From the NCBI GenBank assembly GCA_001661515.1, contig LUVW01000003.1, positions 62,001 through 126,000 on the forward strand: a stretch of 64,000 nt of DNA. The letters are read 5' to 3'. The notes under the pieces were generated by a model. It was not told where the DNA came from. It did not search any database and worked only from the letters and a program-made list of their open reading frames with translations. Every line of letters starts with the position of its first letter. Positions within the stretch are counted from its first letter, which is position 1. Below, one piece after another: positions 1 through 11,762 of this stretch. The position numbers and the translations under genes are program-made. This DNA is from Capniomyces stellatus. Taxonomy: Eukaryota; Kickxellomycota; Harpellomycetes; Harpellales; Legeriomycetaceae.

Positions 1-876
1 GAGCAGCTGATCCACATCAAAAGCAATCAGTCCACCAACTCCAAAAGTGTTCCAGGCAAGTCCGGGGCCTCTGGTGGTGTAAAGGGATCAAAGGCCGCTT
101 CTGTTGCAAATGTTTTGTCCAAATACCTTCCATTGTTGCTGGCCGAGTATTGCATTATCCAAGGAGGCTGTTTGATTGAGCTAGAAAGTACGAGTAGTTC
201 AAGTATGCATGGCAGAAACAGTCGGAACGACACAGGAAATCGCAATAGTAGCTGGGGCGAGTCAGGCGCCACCGACTTGACCAACAACAATACCCGCGAT
301 ACCAAGGCCTCAGACAAAGTGCATTCTGCAAACTCCAGGTTCTCTATCTTTGATTCGTATAGCAAAATCAACGTAAACATAGACAACTCTAGTCGTAGCT
401 ACTACTACTGCACCGAAAACAACCCGCCTAGATACCACGGGTTGTCGTGGAGACTAAGTTACACCACCACAAATTCTAACGCTAGCAGAGCAGGTGGAAA
501 CAACAAGACAAACTCAATGTTGGTTGGAATAATTTCAAGTCCCCAACTCCGCTCTGCATTGGCTTCATCATGGTACTCGATCTTTGGCATAATGTCTGAT
601 TCTGACCGCGATTCCTTAATGGCCAGTTTTGTCAACTCCAGCTCATCTAGGCTAAAAAACAAAACTTCGACAAACAGCCGCTTTTCCAATACCACAGCCA
701 AGAGCAACGAAGACGAAAGTAATCCCAGCAAAAAGTTCAAGGGAAACAATCAAGCCTCGTCCTTTGGCTACCAAGTCAACCTCTTTACTCCTACTAACTT
801 TAGTGGTGCAAAGGAAATTCTAAAGTCTCTTTATAAAGACTATTTACAGTTCCACAAGTTTAAAGGAACTTTCTAG
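1..876 (+). CDS. URB2: URB2/NPA2-family ribosome biogenesis protein, C-terminal part
   Basis: The frame is open from base 1, so the start codon and most of the gene lie left of the window; 291 residues remain, ending at TAG 874-876. URB2/NPA2 is a nucleolar factor for early 60S subunit (27S pre-rRNA) assembly. The assignment rests on the C-terminus. There is a hydrophobic segment (LPLLLAEYCIIQGG), then a helix block around RSALASSWYSIFGIMSD, and a final block GAKEILKSLYKDYLQFHKFKG. These match the layout of the family's conserved C-terminal domain (helical block, then short basic-aromatic motif LY-DY-x-F-K-x-KG). Between them lie Ser/Asn/Thr-rich insertions without family similarity, typical of low-complexity expansions in this genome. 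No intron is needed in this part. Family assignment is probable rather than certain because only the tail is visible. Confidence 0.6.
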   Translation, partial: EQLIHIKSNQSTNSKSVPGKSGASGGVKGSKAASVANVLSKYLPLLLAEYCIIQGGCLIELESTSSSSMHGRNSRNDTGNRNSSWGESGATDLTNNNTRDTKASDKVHSANSRFSIFDSYSKINVNIDNSSRSYYYCTENNPPRYHGLSWRLSYTTTNSNASRAGGNNKTNSMLVGIISSPQLRSALASSWYSIFGIMSDSDRDSLMASFVNSSSSRLKNKTSTNSRFSNTTAKSNEDESNPSKKFKGNNQASSFGYQVNLFTPTNFSGAKEILKSLYKDYLQFHKFKGTF

Positions 877-1156
877 CCAATTTATATCACTATTTCTATA
901 TTTGCTTTACATCCTTTTAGCTTTATTCTCTACTGCCTTTCTTTTTTTTTATATCGAGATTCTACTTTATTATTTTATTTATTTATTTTTTAAAAAAACA
1001 AACAAACGTAAAACAGATCAAGTCAGATTAGAAATATGTAAAAGAAGAAAATAAAAACATGTAGTCACAATAAACCAAGCCAAGTAAAAAAAAGAGGGTA
1101 AATGCCGCTTGAGCTTTCCAGATTTAATGTTAAACAGCAAAGGTTAAAAAGCAACC

Positions 1157-2365
1157 TTATTCGATCAATATTGGATCCTTATCAAGCTTACTAACTAATA
1201 CAGATATGTTCTCACAACCTTCATTGTCCCCGCTGTTCAACCCAGCGTCCAAGTATCCCTTTAAAACCTCCAAATATCCTCTCTCGCTGTTGGAATGTTC
1301 AGCTAGTATCACACTGATGTTTTTGCTATTGGCCGCCAGCAAATCATGATGGCTCATTTCTCCTGTGAAAAACATATCAACTCTCGTGTTTTGGACTACT
1401 GATGTACCACTACCAGCACAGATCGCTATTTTTTTGATTAAACTCGTATCTTCACCTTCCAACTCGCTCTTGCTGTGAATTGGCGACCTTGCAACCCTAA
1501 CATTTCTCAAGTTGAATCGTTCTTTTGTTCTGCTGACCAGCTCGCTTACGGTCACTGGCGTATCAAGCTCCAGTATTCTTCCCTCACCAGATCCTTCTTG
1601 ATCAGCTATTTGTTTCAATGTTTATATTATAACAGGCTTACTACAACTTTCCATTAAAATATGCCCTTGAACAACAAAATAGCAAGCACGACCAAAAAAT
1701 AAACATGTTTTTTTTTAGAACTATCAAGGCAACAATAGCAGCACTGTTACAATGCATATACCCAACAATACTTACCAAGCCCTTGAACTTCTGATGGCGT
1801 GATTGGGTAACTTGTTCCTGCTCCTAACTGTTTGCATATCCAATCGTTTATTCCATTTTTGCAGCTATCAAGCGCTGTGTGTGGCGAGTATATCGATATC
1901 CCCGTCACTGCCGCCTTCAACACCAGACTCTGCTTGTAATCATTCATCGTCAATCTCTTCATTCCTGAGAATATTGGTGGATGATAAGCTATAATCACGC
2001 CGACATTCTCGTCGCTTATTGCTTCGTTTAGTGTTGCTTCGGTTAAATCGATTGTCAGGAACACTTTGTTTGCACCCGCTCTTGGAATTGGCGCCTCTAT
2101 GTAAACAACGACAATACAAAAACAACCCAAGTTGGAAATTTTCATTCTTGAAAGCTAATTTGCTTTATCTACGTTTTATATTGTATGTATTGTAATAGGC
2201 TAAACGTATGTTTTCAATCTTAATTCATTTATTTTTGATTGAATTTGGTTATATTAAACAGATTTTACCTAACAGTAAACCGACATTGTCCCAGCTTCCT
2301 GCCGCCAAACTCAACGGTGCGAATCTGCTCATGAAAGTTTCCACCCTTTTTAATAATCCAGCCAT
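1157..2365 (-). CDS. NIF3: NIF3-family metal-binding protein
   Basis: Three exons: 2365-2269, 2096-1776 and 1593-1157, closing to 284 residues in frame. NIF3 proteins (yeast Nif3, human NIF3L1) are widespread cytosolic proteins with a two-metal centre; the biochemical role is unsettled. Visible family motifs in order are SWDNVGLLL near the N-terminus, the metal-ligand blocks AYHPPIF and YSPHTALD, then the C-terminal blocks GEMSHHDLLAA and AEHSNSERGYL, which carry the other His/Glu ligands. The length matches single-domain NIF3 proteins. The start ATG at 2365 was chosen because it gives the expected short lead before SWDNVG. The third exon's acceptor could be 1593 or 1596; both keep frame and differ by one residue. 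It runs toward URB2, so the two genes are convergent. Confidence 0.9.
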
Positions 2366-2805
2366 TCTTTTCTTTTCTTTTTCCTTGTTATTAGTTTAGT
2401 AAAGCTAATTTACATATCTAGTAAAGTAAAAGCAATAATCAGGGGTTTCCTTTTTTTTTGAATTGCTATTATCATTGTTATTGTTTACATTATTGCAAGG
2501 CGAATAATTTTCTAACGTCTTTTTTTTTTCTAGCGTTTTTTTTCTAAACTTTGAAGTTTCTCTACCAAAATATTGTATTACTTTTTTCTTTTTTCAAATA
2601 AAAGATCGTGTCACAAATCCTTCAATTAAACCTGTTATTTTGGTTGTAGCCATCATTTGATAGACCAAAAGAGCTGGATACTCGCTCTCTCAATCTTGAA
2701 AGAATAATCAAGGGTATACTACATCCAATTCTCGTATTATCAATACAAAACCAAAATCTAAAGTTATAATTTAAAAACAATATATATATATAAAACAATC
2801 CAAAG
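2366..2805. other. Intergenic, NIF3 upstream / RING gene downstream
   Basis: AT-rich spacer with T runs between two minus-strand genes. It should hold the NIF3 promoter and the 3' UTR of the RING gene. No RNA gene or conserved reading frame seen. Confidence 0.5.
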
Positions 2806-3333
2806 TTAATGGATAGCAGCATATTTCAAGTCCAACCTACAGACCGGACATTTTTTAGAAACTTGAAGCAGGTGACGTTCAAGGCAGTCCAAGTGAAAAG
2901 CGTGATTGCATGGGATCTTCAGTATCGTTGCTAGTTTCCCTATGGGCTGCGCACAGATTATACACGGATCTTCAGGTCTGTCATGTATATTCTGGGGACT
3001 ATACAAGATTATTGGATACGAGTCTAGCTCATTTAAACTCAAAACGTTTGTTATCGGCGAAGTTGGCTGCGGAACTCCAAATTGCTTGATATTCTGCTGT
3101 ATCTTGTTCAGCTCATCTTTTGTCTCGCTCTGACTATTAGCGTTTTCATTACTTTCTTTTAATATAAACCTATAAGTAATCAGTCTCACTAAAAGAAATA
3201 ACAGAGCTACCAAGAGTATCACAAGTATCACAGACACAAGTGTTATAAAAACCAAGTATATAGTATTACTCTTCGTCTCGACGTCCCTCTTTAGCAGAAA
3301 GTTGCCTGGTGCCGAGTTATCCTTAATGTACAT
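2806..3333 (-). CDS. Single-pass membrane RING-H2 E3 ubiquitin ligase
   Basis: One exon, 175 residues. Residues 25-52 form one strongly hydrophobic membrane segment (IYLVFITLVSVILVILLVAL) followed by Arg/Tyr. A linker rich in Asn, Ser, Glu and Gln follows. The C-terminal RING-H2 finger has ligands C124, C127, C142, H144, H147, C150, C162 and C165, that is the C-C-C-H-H-C-C-C order of RING-H2 ligases. The family transfers ubiquitin from E2 enzymes to membrane or vesicular substrates; the finger should face the cytosol. Related fungal proteins often carry a lumenal protease-associated domain before the membrane segment. Here only about 24 residues precede it, so either this is a minimal form or upstream exons were missed; no convincing ones were found up to the tRNAs. 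No specific gene name is justified. Confidence 0.8.
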   Translation of the reverse strand: MYIKDNSAPGNFLLKRDVETKSNTIYLVFITLVSVILVILLVALLFLLVRLITYRFILKESNENANSQSETKDELNKIQQNIKQFGVPQPTSPITNVLSLNELDSYPIILYSPQNIHDRPEDPCIICAQPIGKLATILKIPCNHAFHLDCLERHLLQVSKKCPVCRLDLKYAAIH

Positions 3334-3951
3334 CCTCTGTGATATGTATTAAATTGTACTAGTTTTTATCAAAATTTCACAAACTTCAACGAATAAAAGA
3401 ACAAGCGGGACATTTTGCTTTCAACTAAATCAAAGTCTATACTAGATCAAAGGGCGTCTTTTAGTACTGTATATAAAATACGCACATATACAAGCTAGCT
3501 AATACTGATTTCGGTTTGTTCTCACAGCACATCAACTCAATAAATTCCTACTTGGACAGCGTATTAATGTTGGTTAGACACTTTTACCAACTATGGGTCA
3601 CACACTTATGATGCAAGTAATGTGACGACATGTTTTTGTTTTTCCCAGTACCGAGTTTTAATAACAAGAATTTTCCATTTTATGTAAAGGTTGACTTTGT
3701 TGATGCAGTATTGTAGACAGTGGCTATATTTAAACAATAAAAATAGGCTACGGATCAAAATTGTAACAGCAACTCATTCCAAATACAATCAATGACCAAC
3801 ATCGAATATAGCTATCATTCAACTGCATAGCAAGACATCACTGGTATGTATACTAGTTGATGCTTTGATGCATCGTCATTAATTAAACCAAGAACGTTTT
3901 TTCAAATCATCGTTGTTTACTAGGAAAATGCCTTGCAGATCCTTCCGTTGT
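3334..3951. other. Intergenic between RING gene and tRNA pair
   Basis: AT-rich DNA. It should contain the RING-gene promoter, reading leftward. I see no coding frame or RNA structure here. Confidence 0.5.
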
Positions 3952-4034
3952 GGTTAGATGGCCGAGTTGGTCTAAGGCGCCGCGTTAAGGCCGCGGTCTC
4001 TCCGGAGGCGTGGGTTCAAATCCCACTCTAATCA
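3952..4034 (+). tRNA. tRNA-Leu (anticodon AAG)
   Basis: A 7-bp acceptor stem (GGTTAGA with TCTAATC) closes an 83-nt cloverleaf with discriminator A. The anticodon stem CCGCG/CGCGG encloses loop TTAAGGC, giving anticodon AAG. The long variable arm (TCTCCGGAGG) is as expected for a class II leucine tRNA. The T arm is GTGGG-TTCAAAT-CCCAC. No intron. tRNA-Ala follows after only 9 nt with no T run between them. Confidence 0.95.
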
Positions 4035-4043
4035 TTATGACTT

Positions 4044-4116
4044 GGGGATCTAGCTCAAATGGCAGAGCGCTCGCTTAGCATGCGAGAGGTACAGGGATCG
4101 ATACCCTGGTTCTCCA
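4044..4116 (+). tRNA. tRNA-Ala (anticodon AGC)
   Basis: A 73-nt cloverleaf: D-arm consensus TAGCTCAAATGGCAGAGC, anticodon stem CTCGC/GCGAG with loop TTAGCAT (anticodon AGC), T arm CAGGG-ATCGATA-CCCTG. The acceptor stem GGGGATC/GTTCTCC has one T-T mismatch at its sixth pair, and the T loop starts ATCGA rather than TTCGA. Both are mild departures from consensus. No intron. A run of eight T follows 4 nt downstream. Confidence 0.92.
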
Positions 4117-4120
4117 ATTC

Positions 4121-4128
4121 TTTTTTTT
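4121..4128 (+). terminator. RNA polymerase III terminator of the tRNA pair
   Basis: Eight consecutive T just after tRNA-Ala, followed by a second T run from 4131. None lies between the two tRNA genes, so this is the first Pol III stop for either. Confidence 0.8.
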
Positions 4129-4439
4129 GCTTTTTTTTTTGTTTTCAACTGGTTGATTAGCAATTATTTAGAAATTTCGATCTTGACCAACTTTTTATTT
4201 GTTTTGCGTTTAATCAATTTTTAAATTCGCAACAATTAATTGAAACTGTTTATGTATTATTGGGTGAGTGGCGTTTGGCTAATAAAGTGCTATTATTAAT
4301 CCTTCTTAACTTTTGGCCTTTTCAAAGTCGAATAGCATCATATATTTATATTTTCGCAGGTAGTTTTTAAAAAACAGTTGATCGCAGTTTCTTGTCTTAC
4401 TTAATTATGTCTGCGTAGCTTTTAAACATAACCAAAACA

Positions 4440-4860
4440 ATGACGAGGTTTCATACCATAACAACAGTTGCAATGATAGTACAAGTACCAGCAACAGTTC
4501 CAAATATAAAACATATAGTGAAAATCTCAGACTACAGTCCCGATACTAGTTCCAATATTGACCAAAGATATATCACAACCAACAAACTCAGAAACAGAAC
4601 CAACATTGGCTCAATAAACATTGGCTGTCCTTCAAACAACAATAGTATCATATATAACTCAAATATCAGAACTAAGCACAAATGTAGAACTAAAGTTGGC
4701 TTCAGTACCAACATCAACACCAGCATCAGGGTCAATGATATTTTCAGCAACAAGCGCAGTAGAACTGGAAGCCGATCCTTCAGTAAAGTGTGCTCGATTA
4801 TCGACACCAACTCTCACGAAAAGACCCGATTCAGAGATAGACATAACAGTAACAAACTGA
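4440..4860 (+). pseudogene. Possible decayed Ser/Thr-rich coding remnant
   Basis: Base composition here differs from the flanks: rich in AAC/ACA/CCA and low in T. One frame reads as a Ser/Asn/Thr-rich stretch from about 4441 (DSTSTSNSSK). After a stop near 4614, another frame reads as a Thr/Ser/Pro/Glu-rich stretch to 4857 (VPTSTPASGSMIFSATSAVE). This looks like a low-complexity surface or secreted protein broken by a frameshift and a stop. No family is recognisable and no start or splice structure is convincing. It could equally be chance openness caused by skewed composition. Confidence 0.2.
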
Positions 4861-5394
4861 TTGGTGGTTCTAAGAGAACAATATATAGCCCTTTCTGATA
4901 GGCAAGCCCATGGTATATAATTTGAAAGGTTTGCAAGTAATTATTCACTTTATGACTCTATTACACTATCTACCTCATTAAAAAAATTATTTAGTGTCAC
5001 GACAAGGCCTCAATCCGCTTATCGGGGAGTTTGCTTGGACGATCTAGTGAAAAAAGGGGGTTTTAATTAAAATCGGCAGTAGTTATCACTTTAAACGCCA
5101 TCAAACCATTCTTATGTTTTTATAGCTACATTAAACAGCTTAGCCGCTGGATTGTATATACTCGATAAATTTAATTTCAAAGAAACTGATTTCAAATAAT
5201 ATGCTTCATAAACAAAAATCAACAAAAAAACAAAATGATCGAATGAAAAGTGTATCCTAAAAGCGGATATTTACAACTAAATGATGTTTGAAATAGTTTG
5301 GAAATTCAAAAAATTCTGGTTCTTGGTTTGCTTACTTGATAAATACTGATTGAATTCACAAAAAGCGGTTGATAAATGATCAAAAGCAAAGGCG

Positions 5395-5743
5395 ATGAAA
5401 ATGCGGATAACCAATTTCAAGTACATATTTCTGACGAACCTTCAACTATTGCTAGCTAACGGACATGCTGAGATATCAAATTTAATTTCAAAAGTCGAGT
5501 TTAGCAATTCCACTCAGCAATATGCAATATTTAACTTTAATTTTGCAAACAAAACAGCAGAAAGGTCGAGTGATGTAGGAGTGCAAAGCAAAATTAAATT
5601 TGATGCGAATAAAGATGGATGGGATGTAACTGGAATAAATTCTGGGCTGCAACTTCAGACTTACGAGGCAAGTTACTTGACTACATTAATATGAGTATGG
5701 TGCTGACTTTTTTTTTTTTTTTTTTTTTTTTNNNNNNNNNNNN

Positions 5744-5776
<33 letters not shown>

Positions 5777-7943
5777 AATTTATGGGCCGACTCGCAACAA
5801 CTTTAATGCACAAGTTGGACACAAGAAAGAAATTTTGAAACAAAACTAAATTTGTTTTGCGATTAATTTTAGGTTGCAAGCGAGGAGTTGGTTGCAGAGT
5901 TTGAAAAGACTGGGATTTCAGAAATAAGGTTGGTGATACGGAATGCAGTAAAAGAAGTCAATAGCGGTAATGATGGGTCAGTATTAATTAAAAAGATTAT
6001 GATGCCAGAATTCGAGAGGAACGGAGTGCACGTTTCAGTTAGTGGATCAAGGTAAGATTTCTACAATAATTAGTTAAAGTATATTCATCGTACTACCAAC
6101 TTTGATTTTTAAAACGCCTACTAACTAAATTAGGATAAATGAAAATTTACCGGGGGCATTGGATAATACTTGGGAAGAGCAAGCCATTGGTTTGCTAGGA
6201 AAATCTGTTTTTTTGAGTAAAGATGATGTTGATTGTGAAAAGTTGGGAAAGTTTGTTCCTATTCCAGCCGCATCAGGTCAGAGCCAGGGGAGCACGGGTT
6301 TAGTCGGAGGCGAGATTACTAGAATGTATTTCTACAGAGACTTTGAGTATGAACCAGCTGTAAATAACGAAAATCAAGAAGGTCAATTATCAAGTTTGGT
6401 AGGCAAGCTGATGCACACAAATAGATTATACTTGGAGCTATTTAAGGCACAAGGCAGTGGCGCGGCTAGTAGTTTGAAACAGCAAAGAGTTGAGCTTGTT
6501 TTCAGGCTAGATGGAGCAAAAAACGAAGGTAAACTTGTAGGAAGGGTGGTCAGAATTAAATCAAAGATTGTTTCAGAGATAAACGAGCAAAGAGGATCCA
6601 TCTCGGTAAACAGCAGCAATGCTAATAGAGTACGCATAGGTGTGTACCATACAGACGGAATTAAAGGTTACAAGGATGTAAATGGGTATACAGCATTTAT
6701 TGAGAGCTGGAGAGAGGAGTATGTTGAGCTTGGAAGAAATAGGGATAGAAAACTGGAGCAGGTCAAAAGTGGCGTTGGTTCGTTGTTAAAAGTAAGAGAG
6801 GTGGAGAGCCAAATGGTTAGCAACTGCGAGAAACCGAGTGATTCAGTAAAAAGCAATGTTGAGTTAAATGATAGCGTGGTCGGTATACCTATTTCAATCC
6901 ATGTAGAAGGACAGAAATCGTTCCACCCACAAGTAATAGTTGATTTAAATAGTGGCAGTAGCGGGGTGGCAAAGGGCGATAGTGGATCCAAGTGTATTTT
7001 TGAAAAATGCAGTTTGCAGCTCGTACAGCAACTAAAGAAAACATACTTTTTTGACCCTTATCAACTTTACAATCTGAAAAAGTATATTGGGGATACGCAT
7101 CATTATGGAAAAATCGAGCTGGAGCTGCCTGCAGAGTCAACAAACGTCAAGCAGTGGGGAAGCGTTCTAAGGCTTAATGCAACAGGAGTTTCTGGCGAAA
7201 AAGTCTTGGATTACCAATCATTGGTTACTGGCGGGCTAAGCATCAGATTGCCCATTCACTCTAGGTATAGATTGCCCGAGTCTAAAGAAATATACCCCGA
7301 AAGGCTGGTTAGGTTGGAAAATGAAAACGAATTCAATTATATTTATGAAGATGTTTACAAGCCATACTCATTCTGGCTCTGTGAAGGCCAGAGTAAGTTG
7401 ATTTACCTGTTGACTTTTATTTATAAAGCCCAGCTTATTAAACTAATGTGTGCCATACTTAATCTATTTTATTTAGTTTTTTTATTTTTTTTTGTTTTAT
7501 TTTTATTTTTTTGCAATGTAATAGTTTTGATCGCCAAGTTTAGCTTTAAAAATATGTGAATTTGCTTTCAACTGTTGAATTTATTTATAGGACCCACGGT
7601 AAGCATAGAGTCGCCCAATGTCCAGATTGAGCCAGCAACATCGATGCTGTTTTCACTGCTGTATCCAGAGCTTTACAAAAACCTGCCTGAAAACTCCACG
7701 CCAGCTTTTTTAAAATCACGCCAAGTCCCATCTCCCAAAACACCACAAATATTTTCGCAACCCAATTCCAAAGTGCCAAAGCTCGAAGATAGCTTCGAAT
7801 TAAGGATGCCAATAGCAGATTCAAAATCAGACTTTTTAATCAAATGGGCAACTTTATTTATTGTAATTTCTGCCACACTAGTCGTTGTCAAAGTGATGTT
7901 TTCAGATCAAACCCGAAATCAGAAAACAGCCAATGTTCTATAA
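5395..7943 (+). CDS. PBN1: PBN1/PIG-X, GPI mannosyltransferase I subunit
   Basis: Exons 5395-5667, 5873-6051, 6134-7392 and 7591-7943 give 687 residues. PBN1/PIG-X is the ER-membrane partner that stabilises the catalytic subunit (GPI14/PIG-M) adding the first mannose to GPI precursors. The C-terminal half carries the PIG-X fold: FHPQVIVDL, the SC-like block CSLQLVQQL, FFDPYQLY, IELELPAES, then the hallmark LPIHSRYRLPE. A single membrane helix (IKWATLFIVISATLVVVKVMF) lies close to the C-terminus. A hydrophobic N-terminus could serve as signal peptide. Yeast Pbn1 is about 416 residues, so this protein is long; a Ser/Asn-rich insert lies around residues 280-390. Intron 1 is of GC-AG type (GAG|gcaagt) and holds a T-tract with an assembly gap. 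The neighbouring SPT8 gene is convergent. Confidence 0.85.
5732..5743. other. Assembly gap inside a poly-T tract (PBN1 intron 1)
   Basis: Twelve N flanked on both sides by long uninterrupted T runs. The true tract length is unknown. It is intronic, so the coding sequence is not affected. Confidence 0.95.
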
Positions 7944-8205
7944 GAATGCAAATAAAAACACTAAATCTATACAAATGTGTTTGTTAGCTCATGTTATATA
8001 TGCGTTTTAGCGTTTACTTTGTTTATAACATCTTTATTTATTCGAATTTTAGAAAACAGTAATAAATTACAAAAGTGTAAGGTGTAAAAAGCTGTAAATC
8101 AAGATATTGGTGTTTCCAAAACTATATATAGATGGCTCCGTACCGCCCATCACTGTTTCTCTTGTTGCCATGTTTGCTGCACAATGACAAAACAAAGTCA
8201 CATGT

Positions 8206-11200
8206 TTATTGAGGCAAAACTTCGTAAAACAGGCAAACACTCGTTCCTGTTCCATCCCAGCCTCGATTTCCCACAGCGGAAACCAAGTACCGCCCTGAAT
8301 CGTCGACATCTATAGTTAAAAAATTGATTCGGTATAAACACAGTTAATAAAAAACAAAGGAAAAAAATAAATCAAAGATCAAGAATATAACAAGGAAAAC
8401 AGGGAAAAATGGCCAACATTTCAAAAAATAAAGCATTCCAGATTGAAAGTGGTACTAACAAAGTTGCGAAATGGTTGCACCGTGGTGTCCTGGGATAATT
8501 TGAAATGGAACGCTCCCCCTTCGATCTTGCCGATCAGACAAGTTCCAGACTCGGACATTGTCAACAGATGCACTATTACCAAAGAAGAAGAAATTAAGAA
8601 GAAAAAAAACAGTCACAAGGTTAGCAGCATCCAGAGTAAACGAGCATTGAAGCAGCTCATAAAAACAACGTACTCAGACACACAAACATACAAAGCTTAC
8701 TGCCTTGGTAACACCACATTGCTAATACTAGTGCCAGTCATATATTTGCAATTTAAAGATATTTTTAAAAAATAAATAAATATATATACCATAAAAGACT
8801 GTTGTTGTTTGGTAGACTGCGGACTTGCGAAACAGGACCAGAGTTTGAAGGTAGCTTTAGTGTACGGATCAACGACCCGCTGCCAAAGTCGTACTCGTCA
8901 ATGCTACTATTCCTCCTTCCAACATAAATCTTTTTCCCATCAGTGCTCCAGCAGGACTAGTGTGATTTATACAATAGTTTAAACGTGTTAGTAATTATTA
9001 GCAACGGTAATAATGGCAACTATTTCCAATATATTGCAATTCAAATCTTGCAATGGCGGCACATCCAGTTTGCGTAAATCGGCATGTAAATCCATCAATA
9101 AGTCAATAGTTCAAAGTGGTTTAAAATGTCCATTTTACCGATAAAGCCCATGGCGGGGTTTTGAGTGGTGGAATTAGCTTGCGAGGAATTGCAGTCTTAT
9201 CTCGAACGTCCCACAACAAGCTTTGGCCATCAATGCTCGTTGTCATTAAAACTGGAGTCTGGCTATATCCATTCCCGTTCCCTTGTCCTTGGTCCATCAT
9301 GCCAGTTCCATCCAATCCACTTTCAGAACTAGGCTGAAACGACCCTGAACTAAGTTGTGACACATGCCCAATAAACGACCTTGATATTCCACCAGTATTC
9401 AAGTCCCAGTACTATAGTAAATTTGGCTTTGGTTTAGTTTTGACGTGGTGTAAAAAGACTGAAAACCAAACAGATAAGACGTTTTATAAAACTCTTGGAG
9501 GCAATACTCGGAAATAACAAAAAAAAGAGTTGTTGAACACTTACATTCACTACTCGGTCCCACGATCCGCTTACTAAGCCATACCCATCTGGTGTCAGCT
9601 TTAAAACAGACACAGGCTCTTTATGCCTCTTTAACAGGTGTATCCTTTTGCCCTCGTCGTGTCTAATAGACCACAACCCGATATTCCCGCTCTACAGTTT
9701 ATTAGTAACAAGCATCAACATTTTATTAGCAACATAATTTCTCCCTTTTTTTCTCTTTGTTTTGTTTTGTTTTGTTTTGTTTTTCAACAGGATTCTAGTT
9801 CAACAAACTCAATTCTTTTTTTGAAGGGATACACAAAACTATGCTGCTATATTCTTCTATATTTTTATAATGTGTTGCCAACCTTCATTCCTGTAGCTAG
9901 CCAAAGCCCTTCTGAATGTACATCCATGCTGTAGATAGGCGATATGTAATCTATTTCCTTTCCACCTCCAGTCTCTATTCATGCATCCCATTGATATTGA
10001 CATTTGGTTTACACGCTGACGGTTACGCTGGTTAATTCATTTTAAAAGCAACTTGGGCAAAGTATCAACTTACTCTCATCCTCGTGGTAAAAGTACGATG
10101 CCATTATTCCAGACTACAAAGTAAAATATGGTAAAATAAAGAAGAGATTAAAGCTTAATGACAACGCAAATTATCTACACCACAAGCAAAATTCACTCAA
10201 GTTGTTATAACTAGGCAAAAAAAAAATGCTACTGGTTTCACAAAACACCAATCTTACCCTTGTTACACTCTCTACTTGTTGGTGGCGTTGCCATTGCGTT
10301 AGCAGCGTCTTTCCGTTCATTGAAGCAAAAAAGTCCCATTTGTACACGTATCCATCCTCACCACCCGTGAAAACCCATCTCATATCACGAGTTGCAGTTA
10401 TCGCGTATGTCTGGTAGTTTATTAACGCTGATACCTGATAAATACATAATCCACAACAGATCAAGTCAGTTTGAAGACCACCATCATCCTTCTCTATATC
10501 ATACTAATCAATTCGCAAATAAATAAAGTGGAAAAAAATTGAAAAATACCATGCTACTTACATATGGAATGATCTCGTATCCTTTGCATCCTTTATATGC
10601 GCTTGTTGGTACTGGTGTTCTGTTATTGGGATACTCTAGCACAGTTATTTTGCTGTATTTGTCTATTGGCAAAACCTCCTGAACCTTGGTCCTTGGCTCC
10701 TTTGGCAGTAATTTAGACTTTTCGCCTGTTGGTTCACTGCCTTTTTTACTACCATCCAATGGCTGTACCGATGGTCCCTCTGGCTCTGCCGCACCCAGCT
10801 TTGCTGCCTTGTTGCTACCACTACCTTTCCCATACCCTAGTTATAAATTTGCAAGCATTTACAGTAGTTAGATATAGTCAAGTTTGGCTCATTGCGTTCA
10901 AAAATCACTAAAAAAACCACTCGCCTCCAACCTTAACCAGCAAACTATTTGCACCAAAGAACAGTGCGCCACAGCTTAGTATAAACTCTTACCATTGGTT
11001 AATCCGGCCTCTTTATCTCCGTCATCCAGTGCCCTCTTTTTAATGCTTGATTCTAATATACCGTCTATTGTTTTACTTGAAGTGTCCCCTGGTAATACCA
11101 CCTTGATGACCTTATTTGTCCCTTTTTTATCTTCATCATCTGCTTCACCAAGATTTTTGTCCTTGAAAATTTTGAAATCTTTGTCAGCTTTATTCGATTT

Positions 11201-11762
11201 GTTAATTGCCGAGGAGCTTAATAATTCAATTTGTATTTCTGTATCATCTTCCTGCTCTTCACCAAACAACTCTTTAATGTTACTATCCTCCTCACCCTCT
11301 TCTTCCTCTCCCTCATTATCCTCATTTCTCTTGTTGCCTTCACTTCCATCTATATTTTCATCTTTTACAGGCTTTGTATCGGGGGTTTGCTCCTTTAGGG
11401 CTACCTTTTGCTTTGCTTGCCCTTTTTCTTTTTCATTATCGTTTGATTTAAATCCACTTATTTCGCTCAACACGCCCTCTCCAGATATACTTTCTTTTTT
11501 ATCTTTTATTTCTAAATTCGACTCTGGGTTTGACTCTGGTTTCAACTCTTTCTCTTCTTCTGAATCCCCGCTCTCTGAACCAAACAAGCCTCGCGACTTG
11601 CCATTATCATCATCCTCTACCTCGCTACCATCACCGCTTTCGTCTTCGTCTCCATTTTCGCCCTCGTCTCCTTTTTCTTTTTCGTTTTTATTTACTTCCC
11701 CCTTTTCGTACCCCTTTTCGTTCTCGTTCTCGTTCTCGTTCTCGTTCTCATTTTCATTTTCA

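Larger units (their letters stand above)
4117..5394. other. Intergenic, tRNA-Ala to PBN1
   Basis: Mostly AT-rich DNA with short A and T runs; the right end should hold the PBN1 promoter. The middle (about 4440-4860) has an unusual Ser/Thr/Pro-like open stretch, listed separately. Confidence 0.5.

Noticed and set aside
8443..8775. A 110-codon plus-strand frame
   Set aside because: Antisense of SPT8 exon 9 and the flanking intron; the sense strand carries the conserved PGHHG and VWNLS blocks.
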